NCBI GenBank assembly: GCA_029204225.1
Contig: CM055097.1
Coordinates: 40,254,820-40,318,819, forward strand
Reading direction: 5' to 3'
Length of the DNA: 64,000 nt
Source: Diphasiastrum complanatum
Taxonomy: Eukaryota > Streptophyta > Lycopodiopsida > Lycopodiales > Lycopodiaceae
The translations under genes and the position numbers were made by a program. This document shows, piece by piece, positions 33,957-45,619 of this stretch. Each line of letters starts with the position of its first letter. Positions within the stretch are counted from its first letter, which is position 1. Under the pieces are notes generated by a model. That model was not told the origin of the DNA. It did no database searches and saw only the letters and a list, made by a program, of their open reading frames with translations.

Positions 33957-35185
33957 AAAAAGTGTTTGAGCCCTATATTATTTCACATAATATAGGGCCC
34001 AAAAAGGGCTAAAAGTCACATGAATGACAATTATGTGTGATTACAATGTTACAACATATATTGCTAGGACATACCACACATACTAAGGCCCTCAATAGTG
34101 AGTGGCTGCCTACATTCACTACCAAATTCCATATCATAAAAGAAAGAATAATGGCCTTATGCCTGCCCCCCGCCCCCCCCCCCCATGGCCTATGGCCATT
34201 GATTACTACATTTCTCAAAAGTAGTCCTACTTAAAAATTTTGCTACAAATATATTTTCATATTTATATTGCAAAATGTTTGTTAGCCCTAATACATATAA
34301 GTATTAGGCATTGGCAATTGCAAAGATGAAAACATGAGGCTAAAAGTATCATACCCAAGAGCTTTGCGACTATTCATAATTGCATCAACCACCTTTATAC
34401 CTTTGATGCCTGTCAAGTGAAGTTTTGTATTATTGATCTAAAATTTTGCCTTTCAATTCAATAATCAAACCTTGCTTGGAACATATTAGATCCCAAGTTT
34501 GAAATGCAATAAAATTTTGGATGATGAAATTTGAGACTTTTGATGCTAATGAGGAGTAAAGTTGATTCTAAACCATGATGATTGATGGTATGGTCATGAA
34601 AAAATAAGTGGCATCCAAATTCAATAGCCAGTTGGCATCCATGCCATCTTTTTCTTGTAATTTATTGATTATGAGTTTTATAAACAATTCACCAAATAGT
34701 TATAGCAATCACTATATAGAGTTATAGCAATCACGATATAGAATTTCACTTTCAACTTTAGAATCTTGGGAAAAAAAATTTCTATTCCATCTATGTATCA
34801 TGACTTATTACATTTACATGGAACATAAATCAACAAATCTTAGAGTTTTATTTTTGTGATTTTGATATATTCCTTTTTTTAGCAAGAAAACAATATTTTA
34901 TAATTGTACAAACATACAAAATGTGGGCACCAAGATAATTAACGACCTTAGTAGAGGCATGCCTATGATATTTAGTAGAATCCTACCTATGGCAATAGCC
35001 ACTTGATTAATTAATGAGTGTGAGATAAAAAGTAACTAGTAGGACAAAGTAAATCCATGAGACCACCTTAATTTATAGTTAGACACACCATGCAAGGAGG
35101 CCATCAAAATCAAAAGTCTAATCACCAAAAATGTGATTTTACTTGAAGAAATTAGTCTTTTTCAAGCCAAACACTGTATGCCTTC
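33955..35185. other. AT-rich intergenic sequence
   Basis: No gene is recognisable. A C-rich run at about 34167-34184 (CCCCCCGCCCCCCCCCCCC) is the only compositional feature. Confidence 0.5.
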
Positions 35186-35189
35186 CATC

Positions 35190-35546
35190 TTCTGTCACTC
35201 CCCATTAGTGTTCGGACAGTCCTTTTTCGTCAATCTGGTTCCAACTATCATTGGTGTGGCTTTTTCTTTGCAGTCCAACATTCGGTACTGCTTCAACACC
35301 TTTTCGGCGTATTCAGAGTGACTCAGATGCATTACTCCTCTCATTTGATCTCTTCTGATCTGTAGCCCAATACATTTTGTCGCTTCTCCTAGATCTATGA
35401 TTTTGTAACTTGCGGAAATCTGACTCTTGGTTTTCTTGATTAGCATGAAAGAGTTTCCTATCATCAGGGAGTCATCTATAAAAGTTGTTAGAATCACAAA
35501 GCGTCTTCCTACTCTTCTTATATAAACATTACAGTCTGGTGGTGTA
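35190..35546 (-). pseudogene. copia reverse transcriptase fragment with FIDD box
   Basis: The minus strand reads NVYIRRVGRRF, then LTTFIDDSLMIGNS (the catalytic box, where Y(V/M)DD is usual), YKIIDLGEATKCIGLQIRRD and MLDCKEKATPM. It ends in a stop at 35195. Both catalytic Asp residues of the box are kept, but the Tyr is Phe. The N-terminal half of RT is missing because an LTR-like block begins at 35549. Confidence 0.8.
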
Positions 35547-35548
35547 AG

Positions 35549-36162
35549 AACAAAATCTAGAGACTTTAGACATTACTGACAATACAAAGAATTGATGCAC
35601 AAAGGCATCTACTTCGTCTATCTCTGATAAGCTTCTAATGCTTGCTATATTTTTCACACACTGAATACGTAGATGCTATCCAATATATATACATAATTTT
35701 ACAGGTGTGCAGATGAAGAAAGTACAAAGTGGATGTGTTGTCTGTGATAGATCATGGGTGGCTGCTGTCATTGTCAAATCTGTTTGCACAGTGCATGGGA
35801 TGAGCGTGAGAAGGCCGCGACATCAGCTTTCGCTGAAATGAACGTTGGTGAAGATGCAAAAAATGCGACACTCTGACAAATGCCTTAAAATTTGATCTAC
35901 AAGGTACCTTTGCTTTTCCATTAGGGCACCTTCGGCATTTGTAGGACAGTGTCGCCTTTTTTGCCTGTCACAAATCACGTGTAAAAGCACAGTGTCGTCT
36001 TTTTCGCCTGTGAAAATTTACTTGTATTTATGTAGACAGTCTCGGTTTTCGCCTGTCTTATTTTACATGTAAATATGCAGACTATATGACAACATAAGTA
36101 AATACAACAACATGGATGGAGGTAGATTAACATAGGATTTAGAAGAGTAGAGGAGATAAATC
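35549..36162 (-). repeat. LTR-like block inside a copia element
   Basis: On the minus strand it starts TGTTGGATTTATCTCC and ends TTCTTACA, so it has TG...CA ends. Inside it has GCGACA/GTCGCC/TTTTTCGCC blocks like the other copia LTRs in this window. It separates the protease end (36184) from the RT fragment (35546), where integrase should be. No matching 5-bp duplication flanks it. It may be a solo LTR followed by a deletion. Confidence 0.55.
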
Positions 36163-36183
36163 CAACAGATAGGAGGTCTCTTC

Positions 36184-36837
36184 TTAGTGAGGGTACATAG
36201 AGTGCACCTGGCAGCTCCGCTTGTCCCGACAGTGTTCATAGCTGTAGAGTTCCGACGCCTTTGACACGTGTCGGCTCTCATCGCCAAGAATCACTACTAT
36301 GTTGTTTTCGATTTGTCTGTAGTTGATCAAGACCTTCTTGTTGCAGGTTATGTGTGAAGTTGCTCCTGAGTTGATGACTACATCATAGTCTTGCTCCGCA
36401 TAGAGTCTCATCGAATATTGTGAAGGCTTCATCGCTCTTGTCTGCATCCTTCGACAACTCTGCAACATGGGCCTTTTTGGCCTTGTTTTTTCTTTTTGGG
36501 TTGAATCTGCACTCATATGCATAATGTCCCTTCTTCTTGAGTGCATGCAAGGTATTGTCGGGTTGAACCAGCATCTATTGGCTATGTGTCCCAACTTGTG
36601 ACAGTGATCACAAAAAGAAGTTTGTTGGTTGTCGTTGCCTCTACTCGAAAACTTCGAATGAGCCTTGTCGAATATGGGCTTGTTCTTGTTTTTCTTCTTT
36701 CCTTTTGTGAAAAGAGCCTTCTTCAGGTCACTGCTTCCTTCTCCTTCATCCCTCATCAGTCTCTTATCAACGACAGGACTGATAGCGATACCATGATAAA
36801 ATTTCAATTTTAGGACATTAATGATTGTACTTAACAA
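36184..36837 (-). pseudogene. copia gag tail and protease start
   Basis: The minus-strand frame has a Lys-rich linker, a CCHC zinc knuckle (CDHCHKLGHIANRC), and, in a shifted frame at 36383-36574, the remains of a second one (KKGHYAYECRF). The protease active site reads VINSGATSHIT instead of the usual (I/L)DSGA, so the catalytic Asp is Asn. The frame fades out at 36184. Two frames are needed to read it through. Confidence 0.75.
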
Positions 36838-37328
36838 TCATAGAGAGTTATTGGTTGCTTAATCAATGGATCTATCAAGTTCTACACTTTAGATCTTGAT
36901 CTAGTTTCACTACACTTAGATTTAAGCAAGAACAATGGATCAAATCTTCATAAACAAGTGAGAGCGGCCTCACACGTATGGAGTATTGTCCACTGTACGG
37001 CCTGCACCTGAAACAACAAGTACATAGGTTCTTGATAGCAATCATTCAATAAAATCACAATTTATTGATTAGAAATCTCACAAAAGTGTAGAATGCAAAA
37101 GTCTCATCAATCTCATTAGCAAAATGATGATCCTGTACATCCACGAGTCTGGTACAGTCCAGTAGGTCTTCACACGTGTGAAGAGTGCCACATCACTCAG
37201 ATCTATCCATTTGATCCATCCTTGATCCTTATCCAAAGTTGACCTTCTAGAATATGGCTAAATAGGATCTAAGAAAAATGGTCAACTCTTATCTTCTAGA
37301 ACTCTATACACACGTGTGAACATTGTAC

Positions 37329-37948
37329 TCATGATTGATCTTTATTTATAATAAAATATGACAAGTGAGAAGTGACAATTCTCAACAGCTCGAACGCCTG
37401 TCTAGTAAGTTCAAAATGAGCATTCTCAGTGGCTGATAGGACGTAGGCAGAAATTTCATGAAGTACATCAGCTGTTGTGGTGTTGGGACATGGTGTTCCT
37501 GTCAAGATGCAACAAGTTGAGCAAAGATCGTTCTGATCCTCTCGACATGCTGATCCAATTGGTTGCCATTCCATTACAGACCTTGCAACTGATTGTGTAG
37601 GTGCATCATCGACGCGGCAGTCCTCACTTCGTACTTCTGTTTCAACCTTTCCCATGCTTCATGGCTGCTCTCACAGTCTTCAATATGCATGATTATTTCT
37701 TCGTTTATGGACGAAATGATAATTGCAATTGCACGCTCATCTTTTCTGATCCATTCAGCTCTCCTCGGGTCTCCCTTTGGAGGCTGTACTTTTGTGAGTT
37801 TGGTCACTGTTCAGATCCCTTCACCCTTCAAAAGAGTTTTGATTTTGAACTTCCATATTCGATAGTTTATGCCATCAAGATTGATTGCTATTCTTGTTTA
37901 AATCATTGTAGCCATATTGTGTTGTCTAGAGAACCGGCTCTGATACCA
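37329..37948 (-). pseudogene. copia gag N-terminal region and primer binding site
   Basis: Directly below the LTR edge at 37949, the minus strand has the primer binding site TGGTATCAGAGC (plus-strand 37937-37948). It then reads a decayed gag: LDGINYRIWKFKIKTLL, then AIAIIISSINEEIIMHI, CESSHEAWERLKQKYE, and MHLHNQLQGL. Stops interrupt it at about 37574 and 37510. This is the UBN2-type copia gag. About 490 bases (36840-37328) between it and the zinc-knuckle part do not read as gag and may be an insertion. Confidence 0.75.
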
Positions 37949-38829
37949 TGTAGAGTTTCGATTGTTTGGGGGCAGTTGTTCTTGTCTACTCCCATGTGTG
38001 CTACACCTTTGGCTAGTTTGCAGAATTTTGTAGGATCCTAGCAAACAACTACAAATCATAGACTTCCAAGCATTCGATCAAACAAAATGACACGAACAAT
38101 GAGAGATGCAAGAACTGGAAGCATTTTGTAGTTTTATTTTAATTCGAGTGAGTCATTCACGGTCTCACTCATTGGCTTTCTAACACTCCTCTCACGAACT
38201 TGCTATGTTCTACTCGTTGGCAGACCTTCATGCATAGCAATCTGTCTTTTTTGCATCTTTGATCAACCAACTTCATTCTATCAATAGATCCTATGTTTAT
38301 ATCCACTACGTGAAGTTTACAACTTCATTCTAGTAATCAATCCTATGTTTATTTCCACTACATGGAGATTAACTATGAAGGCAGAGAAATGAGTAAAACC
38401 CGAAGGTAGGCCTAAAATGAATTCCAAGGCATTCTGGCCACTGTGTCGCATTTTTCCCAAAGGTGTGAAAAATGCGAAGAAGGCGAAAAAGACGAAGGTG
38501 CCTTAAAATGTTTACAGCGGGTCTAAAATGGATTTTGGTCATTGTGTCATCTCTTTTGTGAAGGTGCAAAAAATGCGAAGAAGGCGAAAAAGGTGAAGGT
38601 GCCTTAAAATGTTTGCGGCAGGTCTAAAATGGATTTTGGTCATTGTGTCGCCTTTTTTGCAAAGGTGCAAAAAATGCGAAGAAGGCGAAGGTGCCTAGAA
38701 ATGGTTAAGGCACAAAAAATCCCAAAGGTGAAAAATGCAAAGGTCCAAAACATGTAGTCGGCCTTCAGCTGTTTTCAAGATGCTCATTACTTGAACAATT
38801 TGTTAAGGCTGAGCATAAGAAATCTAGCA
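37949..38829 (-). repeat. copia LTR shared by two internal regions
   Basis: The minus strand starts TGCTAGATTTCTTATGC right after the purine-rich tract AAGGGGGAG that follows the pol at 38837-40262. It ends CGAAACTCTACA right before the primer binding site at 37937-37948. It is therefore the 3' LTR of one internal region and the 5' LTR of the next. Bases 38430-38760 carry four or five GCGAAGAAGGCGAA-type repeats. Confidence 0.85.
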
Positions 38830-38836
38830 CTCCCCC

Positions 38837-40262
38837 TTAATGTGGATCCTGAAAAACCTTGATCTTCAGATTTAACATATCGTTGAATCTGAGATGTTGC
38901 TCCTTTGATAGAGCCTTTGTGAAGTAATCTGCTGCCATGTAGCTTGTTCTGTAGAAAACCAATGCTACTTCCTTGCTATGCACTTTCTCTCTAAGGTAGT
39001 GATACCCGATTTTGATATGTTTGCTTTGAGAGTGAAATCTCGGATTGAGAGATAATGCTATTGTGCTTTGATTGTCACAACATATTGTTGTAGGAAGTGT
39101 TTGTGCAAGTCTATATGCAATTGCCTTAGCCAGATTGTCTCTTTGGTTGCATTTGTGGTAGCTATGTATTCGGATTCCGTTGATGATAATGCAACTGAGG
39201 TCTGCTTCCAGTTGTTCCATGAGATTGGGCATTGGATGTATAAAAATACAAATCCAGAAGTTGATTTTCTGGTATCGACATCTCCTGCCCAATCTGCATC
39301 TGTGTAGGCTTCAAGGACTTTGGCGGTTTGGTTGCCTCCGTAGCAGATGCTGAGAGTTTTCGTTGCTTGGATGTACTTCATGATGACCTTTGTTAGTGCT
39401 TTCCCATGAGTTAGGCCTAGATTTGATAGGAACTGGTTGAGTGTACTAATCGAATATGCAAGTTCTGGTTGCGTGCAGATCATTGCGTACATCAGTGAGC
39501 CAATGATGGATTGAAATGGGTAGTGCTTCATTTTTTTTCTTTTTTGTTTCAGTTTAAGGAGACTGTTCCTTTGATAGTTTTAGTCCAGGGTCGAGTGAAA
39601 AGTGACTTGGTTTGTAGTTGGCCATTCCATAATTTTCTAGCACGTTACTGAGATATCATTGCTAATTGATAAAAATTAGTCTCCTGGGTCGATCTCGTTG
39701 GATTTGGATTCTGAGACAATAGTGGGCTGGACCCATGTCAGTCATCTTGTACTCTTGGGCCAGCATTCATTTTGTTTACTTCATCAGATTCAGATCGTTA
39801 TTGAATAGGAGTGTATCATCTACATAGAGAGTGATGATGATGAAATAATCTGATACAAATTTGAAGTAAACATTCAAGTCTGTCTAGTTTGGAATAAGAA
39901 TATTTTCGATAAAAAATGTGTTGATTTTTTGGAACTAGGCTCTGGGTGACTGTTTCAGCCCATAGAGTGCCTTGTGGATTTTGCATACAAGGTGTTGTTG
40001 CTTGCCGTTGAGTTCGTATCCCTCTAGCTACATCATATAGATTTCCTCTTTGACGGTTCAATTAAAAAAAGCAGTCTAGACATCCATCTGGTGGACTTCA
40101 AGATCTGCTGCAACTACAAAGAAGATAAGTAAGCAAATCGAAGCATGTTTGACAATTGGGCTGAAGGTTTCAGAATAATCCAGTTCTGGAATTTGTGAGT
40201 AGCCTTTGGCGACTAGCTTGGCCTTGTAGCGATTTAGCTTTTATTCAACATCATACTTCGCC
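38837..40262 (-). pseudogene. copia RT and RNase H
   Basis: The minus strand starts inside RT (about 40262: [21 protein letters not shown]). It reads IYGLKQ-type and LYVDDTLLF (catalytic box, about 39820) motifs, then MKHYPFQSIIGSLMYAMI and ADWAGDVDTRKSTSGF (RNase H). SVALSSTESEYIATT follows, and QSKHIKIGYHYLREKV closes it before the stop at 38837. About ten stops or shifts occur in RT; RNase H is better kept. Its 3' LTR is 37949-38829. Confidence 0.85.
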
Positions 40263-40286
40263 TTGAATATCTTTGTAGCGAGGGAC

Positions 40287-41399
40287 AAGAAAATAAAGTA
40301 TGTCGCTTAAAGAAAACACTTTATGGTCTTTAACAGGCACCACGTGCATGGTATAGCAGGATTGATGCCTACTTTCGTTCAAAGGGGATGGTGAGAACAC
40401 ACTCTGATCCAAATCTATATGTCTTATGCTTTGATGGTATGGTTGCTTTGATTGCTCTTTATGTTGATGACTTGATTATTACGGGAAATAATCAAGAGAT
40501 GATAAATATGATCAAGAAAGATCTCATGGAACAATTCGAGATGACAGATCTCAGCCTAATGCATTATTGCCTTGGAGTAGAGGTGTGGCAAAAAGGACAC
40601 GAAGTGGGTTTAACACAGGTGAAGTATGTCAAAGAGTTGCTGCACAGGTTTAGGTTGTAGGACTGCAAACCAGTGAATACTCCTATTGAACCGGGTAAAA
40701 AGCTTTCTAAGCTTGATGAGTCACAGTCATTTGATGCTACGCTGTATAGGCAATTAGTAGGGAGCTTGATTTACCTTACCACGACTAGACCAGATATATG
40801 CTATGTTGTTGGCATTGTAAGTCAGTTCATGGTAGCACCTACAGAAACGCATTGGAAGGCACTGCCTAAACGCATTTTGCGTTATGTGAAAGGCACTTCA
40901 GATTATGGATTGATTTACAGAAAGCATGATGGGTTACCTGAGTTGTGTGGCTATGTGGATGCGGATTGGGAAGGTGACTATGATGATTGTAGATCCACCA
41001 CAGAGTATGTATTCCAGTTTTGTGGTAGTTGCTTTTCCTGGTCTAGTAAGAAGCAAAGTACAATTGCTCTTTCCACCACAGAAGCAGAGTATAAGGCAAT
41101 GTGTAGTGCAGCACAGGAAGCTATATGGTTGAGACAAATCTTGGAAGAAGCTATATCCCATGACATTACATAGCGACAGTCAGAGTGGAATTCAGCTAGC
41201 AAAGAATCCAGTGTTCCATGCGAGAACTAAACACATTGAGATTCAGTATCACTTTATACGTGAGAGGCTGCTGAGTCATGAAATTCATGTTGTTCATTGT
41301 AGCACAGAAGAACAACTAGCTAATATTTTGACTAAGCCACTTGTTGGAGAAAAGTTTGATAAGTTTAGATCAAAGCTTTCTGTACTTAAAGTTTGTTAA
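40287..41399 (+). pseudogene. copia RT (C-terminal half) and RNase H
   Basis: The plus strand begins abruptly in RT with KKTLYGL, a TAA in place of the Lys codon, then QAPRAWYSRID. LYVDDLIITGNN (catalytic box, about 40459), FEMTDLSLMHYCLGVEV, and TTRPDICYVVGIVSQF follow. RNase H follows with GYVDADWEGDYDD, STIALSTTEAEYKAM and, after a frameshift near 41165, SQSGIQLAKNPVFHA, then IQYHFIRERLLSHEI. It ends at 41399. One TAG at about 40658 and one frameshift are the other breaks. The RT N-terminal half is absent because this piece is fused head-on to the minus-strand pol ending at 40262. Confidence 0.88.
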
Positions 41400-41730
41400 C
41401 TTTAAAGCTATGTATATGACCATATAAAGTAGACTCTAGTTTAAGAGAGAGAGTTAGAATTAAAGTAGAATCACTGTGCTACTGTACTGTGGGTCCTATC
41501 AGTTGATAAGGATCAATTGGCCTCGCCACGAGGCAAGTCGACGGGACACGCATACCACCAACGGCAACCTGGATCATGCATGGGTTGCCTGAGTGAACAA
41601 CTATATGTACAGTGTAATTTCATTTTGAGAAATACAGTTGCTTTGTGAGCTTGCTGGTGAGAGTGTTTTTTCTGTCTGTGTTACTATGTAGCATGATCTG
41701 TGTTCCTGTGCAAAGCAAATTCTAAGTCAT
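41400..41730 (+). repeat. 3' LTR of plus-strand copia fragment
   Basis: It follows the RNase H stop and matches the reverse complement of 18602-18958. The match ends at CAAATTCTAAGT, where a minus-strand gag fragment begins. The exact LTR start is unclear; a purine tract AAGAGAGAGAG sits at about 41443. Confidence 0.75.
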
Positions 41731-41731
41731 A

Positions 41732-41889
41732 ACGCTTCTCCTCTTAGGATAATTGATGTCTTCACTTTCTAGGCCAAGAAATTTGACTCGTCTATTTCAA
41801 GTACTGTGCATATTTTTGATTGGATGTTGTGTATGGAAGCCATAGTCTCAGTGATGAGCCCTTGATTAAGCCTTGTGGCTCTGATACTA
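41732..41889 (-). pseudogene. copia primer binding site and gag start
   Basis: On the minus strand the site TAGTATCAGAGC (plus-strand 41878-41889) follows the LTR edge at 41891. About 40 bases on, an ATG opens MASIHNIQSKICTVLE, then SNFLA, an in-frame TAG where Trp is expected, and KVKTSIILRGEAL. This is a typical copia gag start. It is cut off at 41731. Confidence 0.75.
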
Positions 41890-42384
41890 CTGTTGGAAAC
41901 CGTAGGCTGAACAATCGGGTTGCTCTAAGAAAATTTGAGTGTTCCTGATTAGGCAACATTTAGCTCAGATGGAGCCGATCTGTCGGATAAGGCTACTGCC
42001 TCAAGCCACAATCAATCATCCTCCGAACTATAGATAGTCTTTGCTAATCTAACAATGAGTCTATGAACAACAGACAATGTCTAATGATAACGAAAACATA
42101 TCTACTAAAAAATTGAACAAGCATCACAACATTCAAAGTTTGCACATTGAGTAGAGAAGATGTAACTCGTCCATATTATCAAAATTGGGTATACATTAGG
42201 AGTTCTTTCTTGAGCGTTGTCTGTTTTCTAGATCAATGCATCGATGTGAGAGAGGTGTTTTCTTCTCACAAATGGAACTGGCTATTGCTAGAACTGTCTT
42301 ACTTTCTTGATACGCACCTCACTGAGTGTTGCATTCAGGATTCTCTCTCTCTCTATATATATGTGTGTGTCTGTCTCTAATCCT

Positions 42385-43145
42385 TGTAGTGGGTTTCTTT
42401 CCTTGCCTAACCTGAATTTAAGATCTACTCAATCTAGCATCAAAGAGATGGAGTTAGTTGTCACGTGGAGGTTCATTCCCATGAGAGCGATAGTATAGTT
42501 CAGATTTCAACATGAATGGAGGATCTAACACTAACATCCATTAACACTAAGCATTAACACTACATCCATTAGCCCTACTTCCATTAACCTTAAATCCACA
42601 ACAATGATAGAAACTTACTCTTCTCTCTCTCTCCCTTTTTCTCTCACAAAAAGCATAAGAAATAGCAATCCCAATAATGATCAAATCCAACAATTAGCAA
42701 AATCCAAAGAAAGCATGAGAAATGGAGGAGAAGAGAGGAAAAGCAAGGACATTCATCAATCCATTTCTAAAGAGAACCAATCCGCTTTATTGAAATGAGG
42801 AAATGAACATGAGGAGCAACTCGAGTTGGTCCCTTTTTATAGTAGAGAGGAGGACCCTGGCCTCTGAATCCTATTGGTCCAGTCTTACCTCTCTTTTTAT
42901 TCAAATTTAAAAAAGTGTGGGAACCATCAAAATTGGAGGGAAACCCAACTTTATTCACTAAATTGACAATTAGGCCCTGCGACATTAAAAGTCCTGCAAA
43001 AAGGCCTAAAGTCCTTTATTAACTTTTAATAATCAATCAAATAACTATGTGATCATCGGGTTGGACTTACGCACATAGGGTGCCAAATCCCTCTCACTTA
43101 TTAACTAGGATTAGGGTTGCCTTGGGATCCGCAAACCCTCCAACA
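42385..43145 (-). repeat. 3' LTR of gypsy element
   Basis: 761 bases, TG...CA ends. It carries a minus-strand TATA box (CTATAAAAAGG, about 42833-42843) shared with the other LTR. A plus-strand purine-poor stretch CCCCCACC directly above 43145 is the complement of the purine tract GGTGGGGGATAC. Confidence 0.9.
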
Positions 43146-43402
43146 GTATCCCCCACCAAAACTCAAGAAAGTTACGAGATTTTGTTTTTCATATCTCCGT
43201 CGTTTTCCCAAAAAGGAGGAATCCGGGCCTTGCTCAGCTACCGGCGTTTTGGCTCTATCCAGACACGCAGCATAGCTAAAGCAACTGGCGGGTGATAAAA
43301 ACATCTGTCATCCGAACAACCTTAGAGTTAGTGTAGCATTTCCCATGACACCTGCAATATGCAGTTATTGGGGACTTTTATTGGCTTCGCGCCGAATCTT
43401 AA

Positions 43403-44085
43403 TTAAATGATACTGCACCTTCTCCATAAAGTCAAGACGTGCAGTATTGAAATCCAAATTATGCGGAAACAACGGTGGGCTCCGGCAATCCACTTGGAAG
43501 TTGTCCATGAGGTGAAGCGGGATTTCCAAGAGCCTTCCATCATAGCCGCACGAAAATACAGTCGAGCAATCGGCAACTGATCTTTGATTTGCTCTGAGGC
43601 CATCGGCTTATTTGGATCAAATGCCAGGGTAGGAAGACAATTGTCCCATTTGGTTGCCACTGACACCAACAAAGTTAGATCTTTTGCAAACATTGCCGAC
43701 TGTCACACTGTTGGATCCGGAGAGTGGACATACTCTCTCTGATATGCCTGTAAGGCCCGGTGGAAATCCACTGAAATATTCCAGCTGTAAGGCTGGTCGA
43801 TGATTGGCCAATTGGGTGTATGGATGGTGATTTTATCCATAGCCAATCCCAAATCTTTCCATTTTTGTCTTCGCGGCATTGGCACGTAATAAGGATCTAC
43901 CCGCAACTGGCGAGGGCTGGCGACGTAACTCCTAATTGATTTCGGAGTTTTCTAAAAACCGTGATTCTCCATGCCGGCTGCTCTCTCAGTGCAGGTATTT
44001 TTTCCAATTCTTTGTCGGCCTCGATCTCGGAGGTCTTAAATTTGAGAACCCATCCACCACGCAAGGACTCATGTGGATGCTGCTT
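43403..44085 (-). pseudogene. gypsy extra 3' region, C-terminal part
   Basis: A minus-strand frame reads MRVDPYYVPMPRRQKWKDLG, then TPNWPIIDQPYSWNIS and LQAYQREYVHSPDPTV, then TGA. It continues in the same frame through MFAKDLTLLVSVATKWDN and ARLYFRAAMMEGSWKS to 43403. It has regular Pro/Trp/Tyr content and looks like folded protein, but I recognise no domain. It follows the coiled-coil part in element order and is probably the end of the same protein, reached through a frameshift near 43910-44085. Confidence 0.5.
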
Positions 44086-44775
44086 TAAGAAGGTCTGGAT
44101 CTGGTCCTCGACACTGATGGGCCTTCTGAATAAATGGCCTGTCCTTGATGAGGATGACCAGCTTGTACTGTCGGTATAGTTAGCGGTTGATCTGCTAGAT
44201 CTGGAGCTCCCCCCTGGTCCATGCTCGAATCAACCCCTGTATCCATCTGTACAGCTTCTTGGCGCAAAGGGGAGAATTGCGGCATGACCGGAACGAGGAT
44301 TTGTGGTCCGGCTTCCAACACTTGAGTGGTGGCTTTTTCATAGGCGTTGATGGTCTCTTTTGTCTTTTCCAACTCGATTGAAGCTGCTTCTTTGAACCTA
44401 TCAAAGTGGCCTTGGAATCCTTGAAGGGCCACTTTGTATGTTTCCACTTTCTTGAACAAATATGCAATCTCCGTCAGTGTGACCGGATGATCGGGTATTT
44501 GTGTTTGCAGATACGCATCACGCTCAAGGGTGGTCGCATCCAATTCACCTTGAAGCCGTGTGCGATCTTGTTCGGCCATTTGTAATTGTCTCTTCAGCAG
44601 CTACACCTGTACTTGATCCTGTGCAGTTGTCAGGGCATTTTGCAGGGAGCTGATGTAGGTTTCCAAGCGATCAGCTTGTTGCTGGGCCAATGTCTTTTCG
44701 CTTTCAGCCTTTTCTTCATGTTGCTTGGCTATCTTCACCTCTCGATCCAGCTGAACAATTTTTTGGCTGATTAGA
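44085..44775 (-). pseudogene. gypsy extra 3' region, long coiled coil
   Basis: A minus-strand frame runs from about 44775 (KIVQLDREVKIAKQHEEKAE, then TLAQQQADRLETYISSLQ). One TAG lies near 44604. It then passes through LQGELDATTLERDAYLQTQI and FKKVETYKVALQGFQGHFD to KTKETINAYEKATTQVLEAG, and ends at 44085 in a Pro/Gln-rich tail. Heptad spacing of Leu/Ile/Ala over more than 130 residues supports a coiled coil. It lies in the sense orientation downstream of pol. Some plant Athila-type elements carry an env-like ORF here; no signal peptide or membrane segment is seen, so an envelope role is not supported. Confidence 0.6.
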
Positions 44776-45606
44776 GTGTTTTCAGATCCTCTGCTCCACT
44801 TCCTTTTTTTTATCCAACATAGACTGGATTACTTGTCCAAGGCTTGAAACTAACCCGAGAGCATCACCAGAATCGACAGTTATGGAGGTGGCAGCGGCAG
44901 GAGACCCTGATGATACTGTCCGTGGTAGGCGTGGAATAGGTGCCAAAGTCTCTCTTCTTCAAAAATATCCTCGTCTTCAAACCCTTCAGGCACCGTGGCG
45001 TCGATCTGCTTTGGTGACTTGACAGTTGTGTCGACCCGAAGTGTGGCTGGGCTACCTTGTGTGGGTGGTTGCTGACTGGCATCTTCGACACCAGCAATAG
45101 CTTCATGGATATGCCCGAATCCTCTTCCAGGGGCTTGGGTTTCAAAGGGTGCTGGGCTCTAGGGCATTTCAAAGATTTCGGTGGCCCCAAGGGGGCCGGA
45201 ATCATCGAACATATCCATGAAGAACTGTGTGTTGGGTGAGGTTGCTTTAGTGTGCGGAGGTGAGGCGGCCTGGGCAGCTGTGATGGGAATGGTAGGCCCA
45301 ATGGTCACAGACTGTCCTTGTATGGGAGCAGAGGCGAGGGAAGCATCAGAGGCGAGGGGAATGGGAAGTTCAATGCGAACAGTAGCAGGGGGTTGGAAGC
45401 ACAGCTGACGAGGTATGCTTAGTACGACGTCGTGACGCGGAAGGCGAGTCAGGAATTACGATCTCGCTGTATGGACGACGACGACTATGAGAACTTGTGG
45501 CCTGGTGAGATGACTCGGCTGGTGCTTCTTCGTAAACCGAAAGCACAGAATCCAAGTGGAAGCCATGGATTCGGTTTTCTAAGTGAGAAGCGGCTAAGAG
45601 GGACAA
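44776..45606 (-). pseudogene. gypsy extra 3' region, low-complexity linker
   Basis: Two minus-strand frames (45370-45606 and 44864-45301) cover this part. They are rich in Ser, Pro, His and Arg (SSHQATSSHSRRRPYSEIVI, PDSPSASRRRTKHTSS). This is a typical disordered linker between the N-terminal block at 45620-46328 and the coiled coil. Frames change at least twice, so the reading is uncertain. Confidence 0.4.
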
Positions 45607-45619
45607 TAGAGAGCCAACG

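Noticed and set aside
34167-34184. C-rich run as a quadruplex or i-motif element
   Set aside because: A single homopolymer-like run that is probably slippage-prone sequence; nothing else supports a function.
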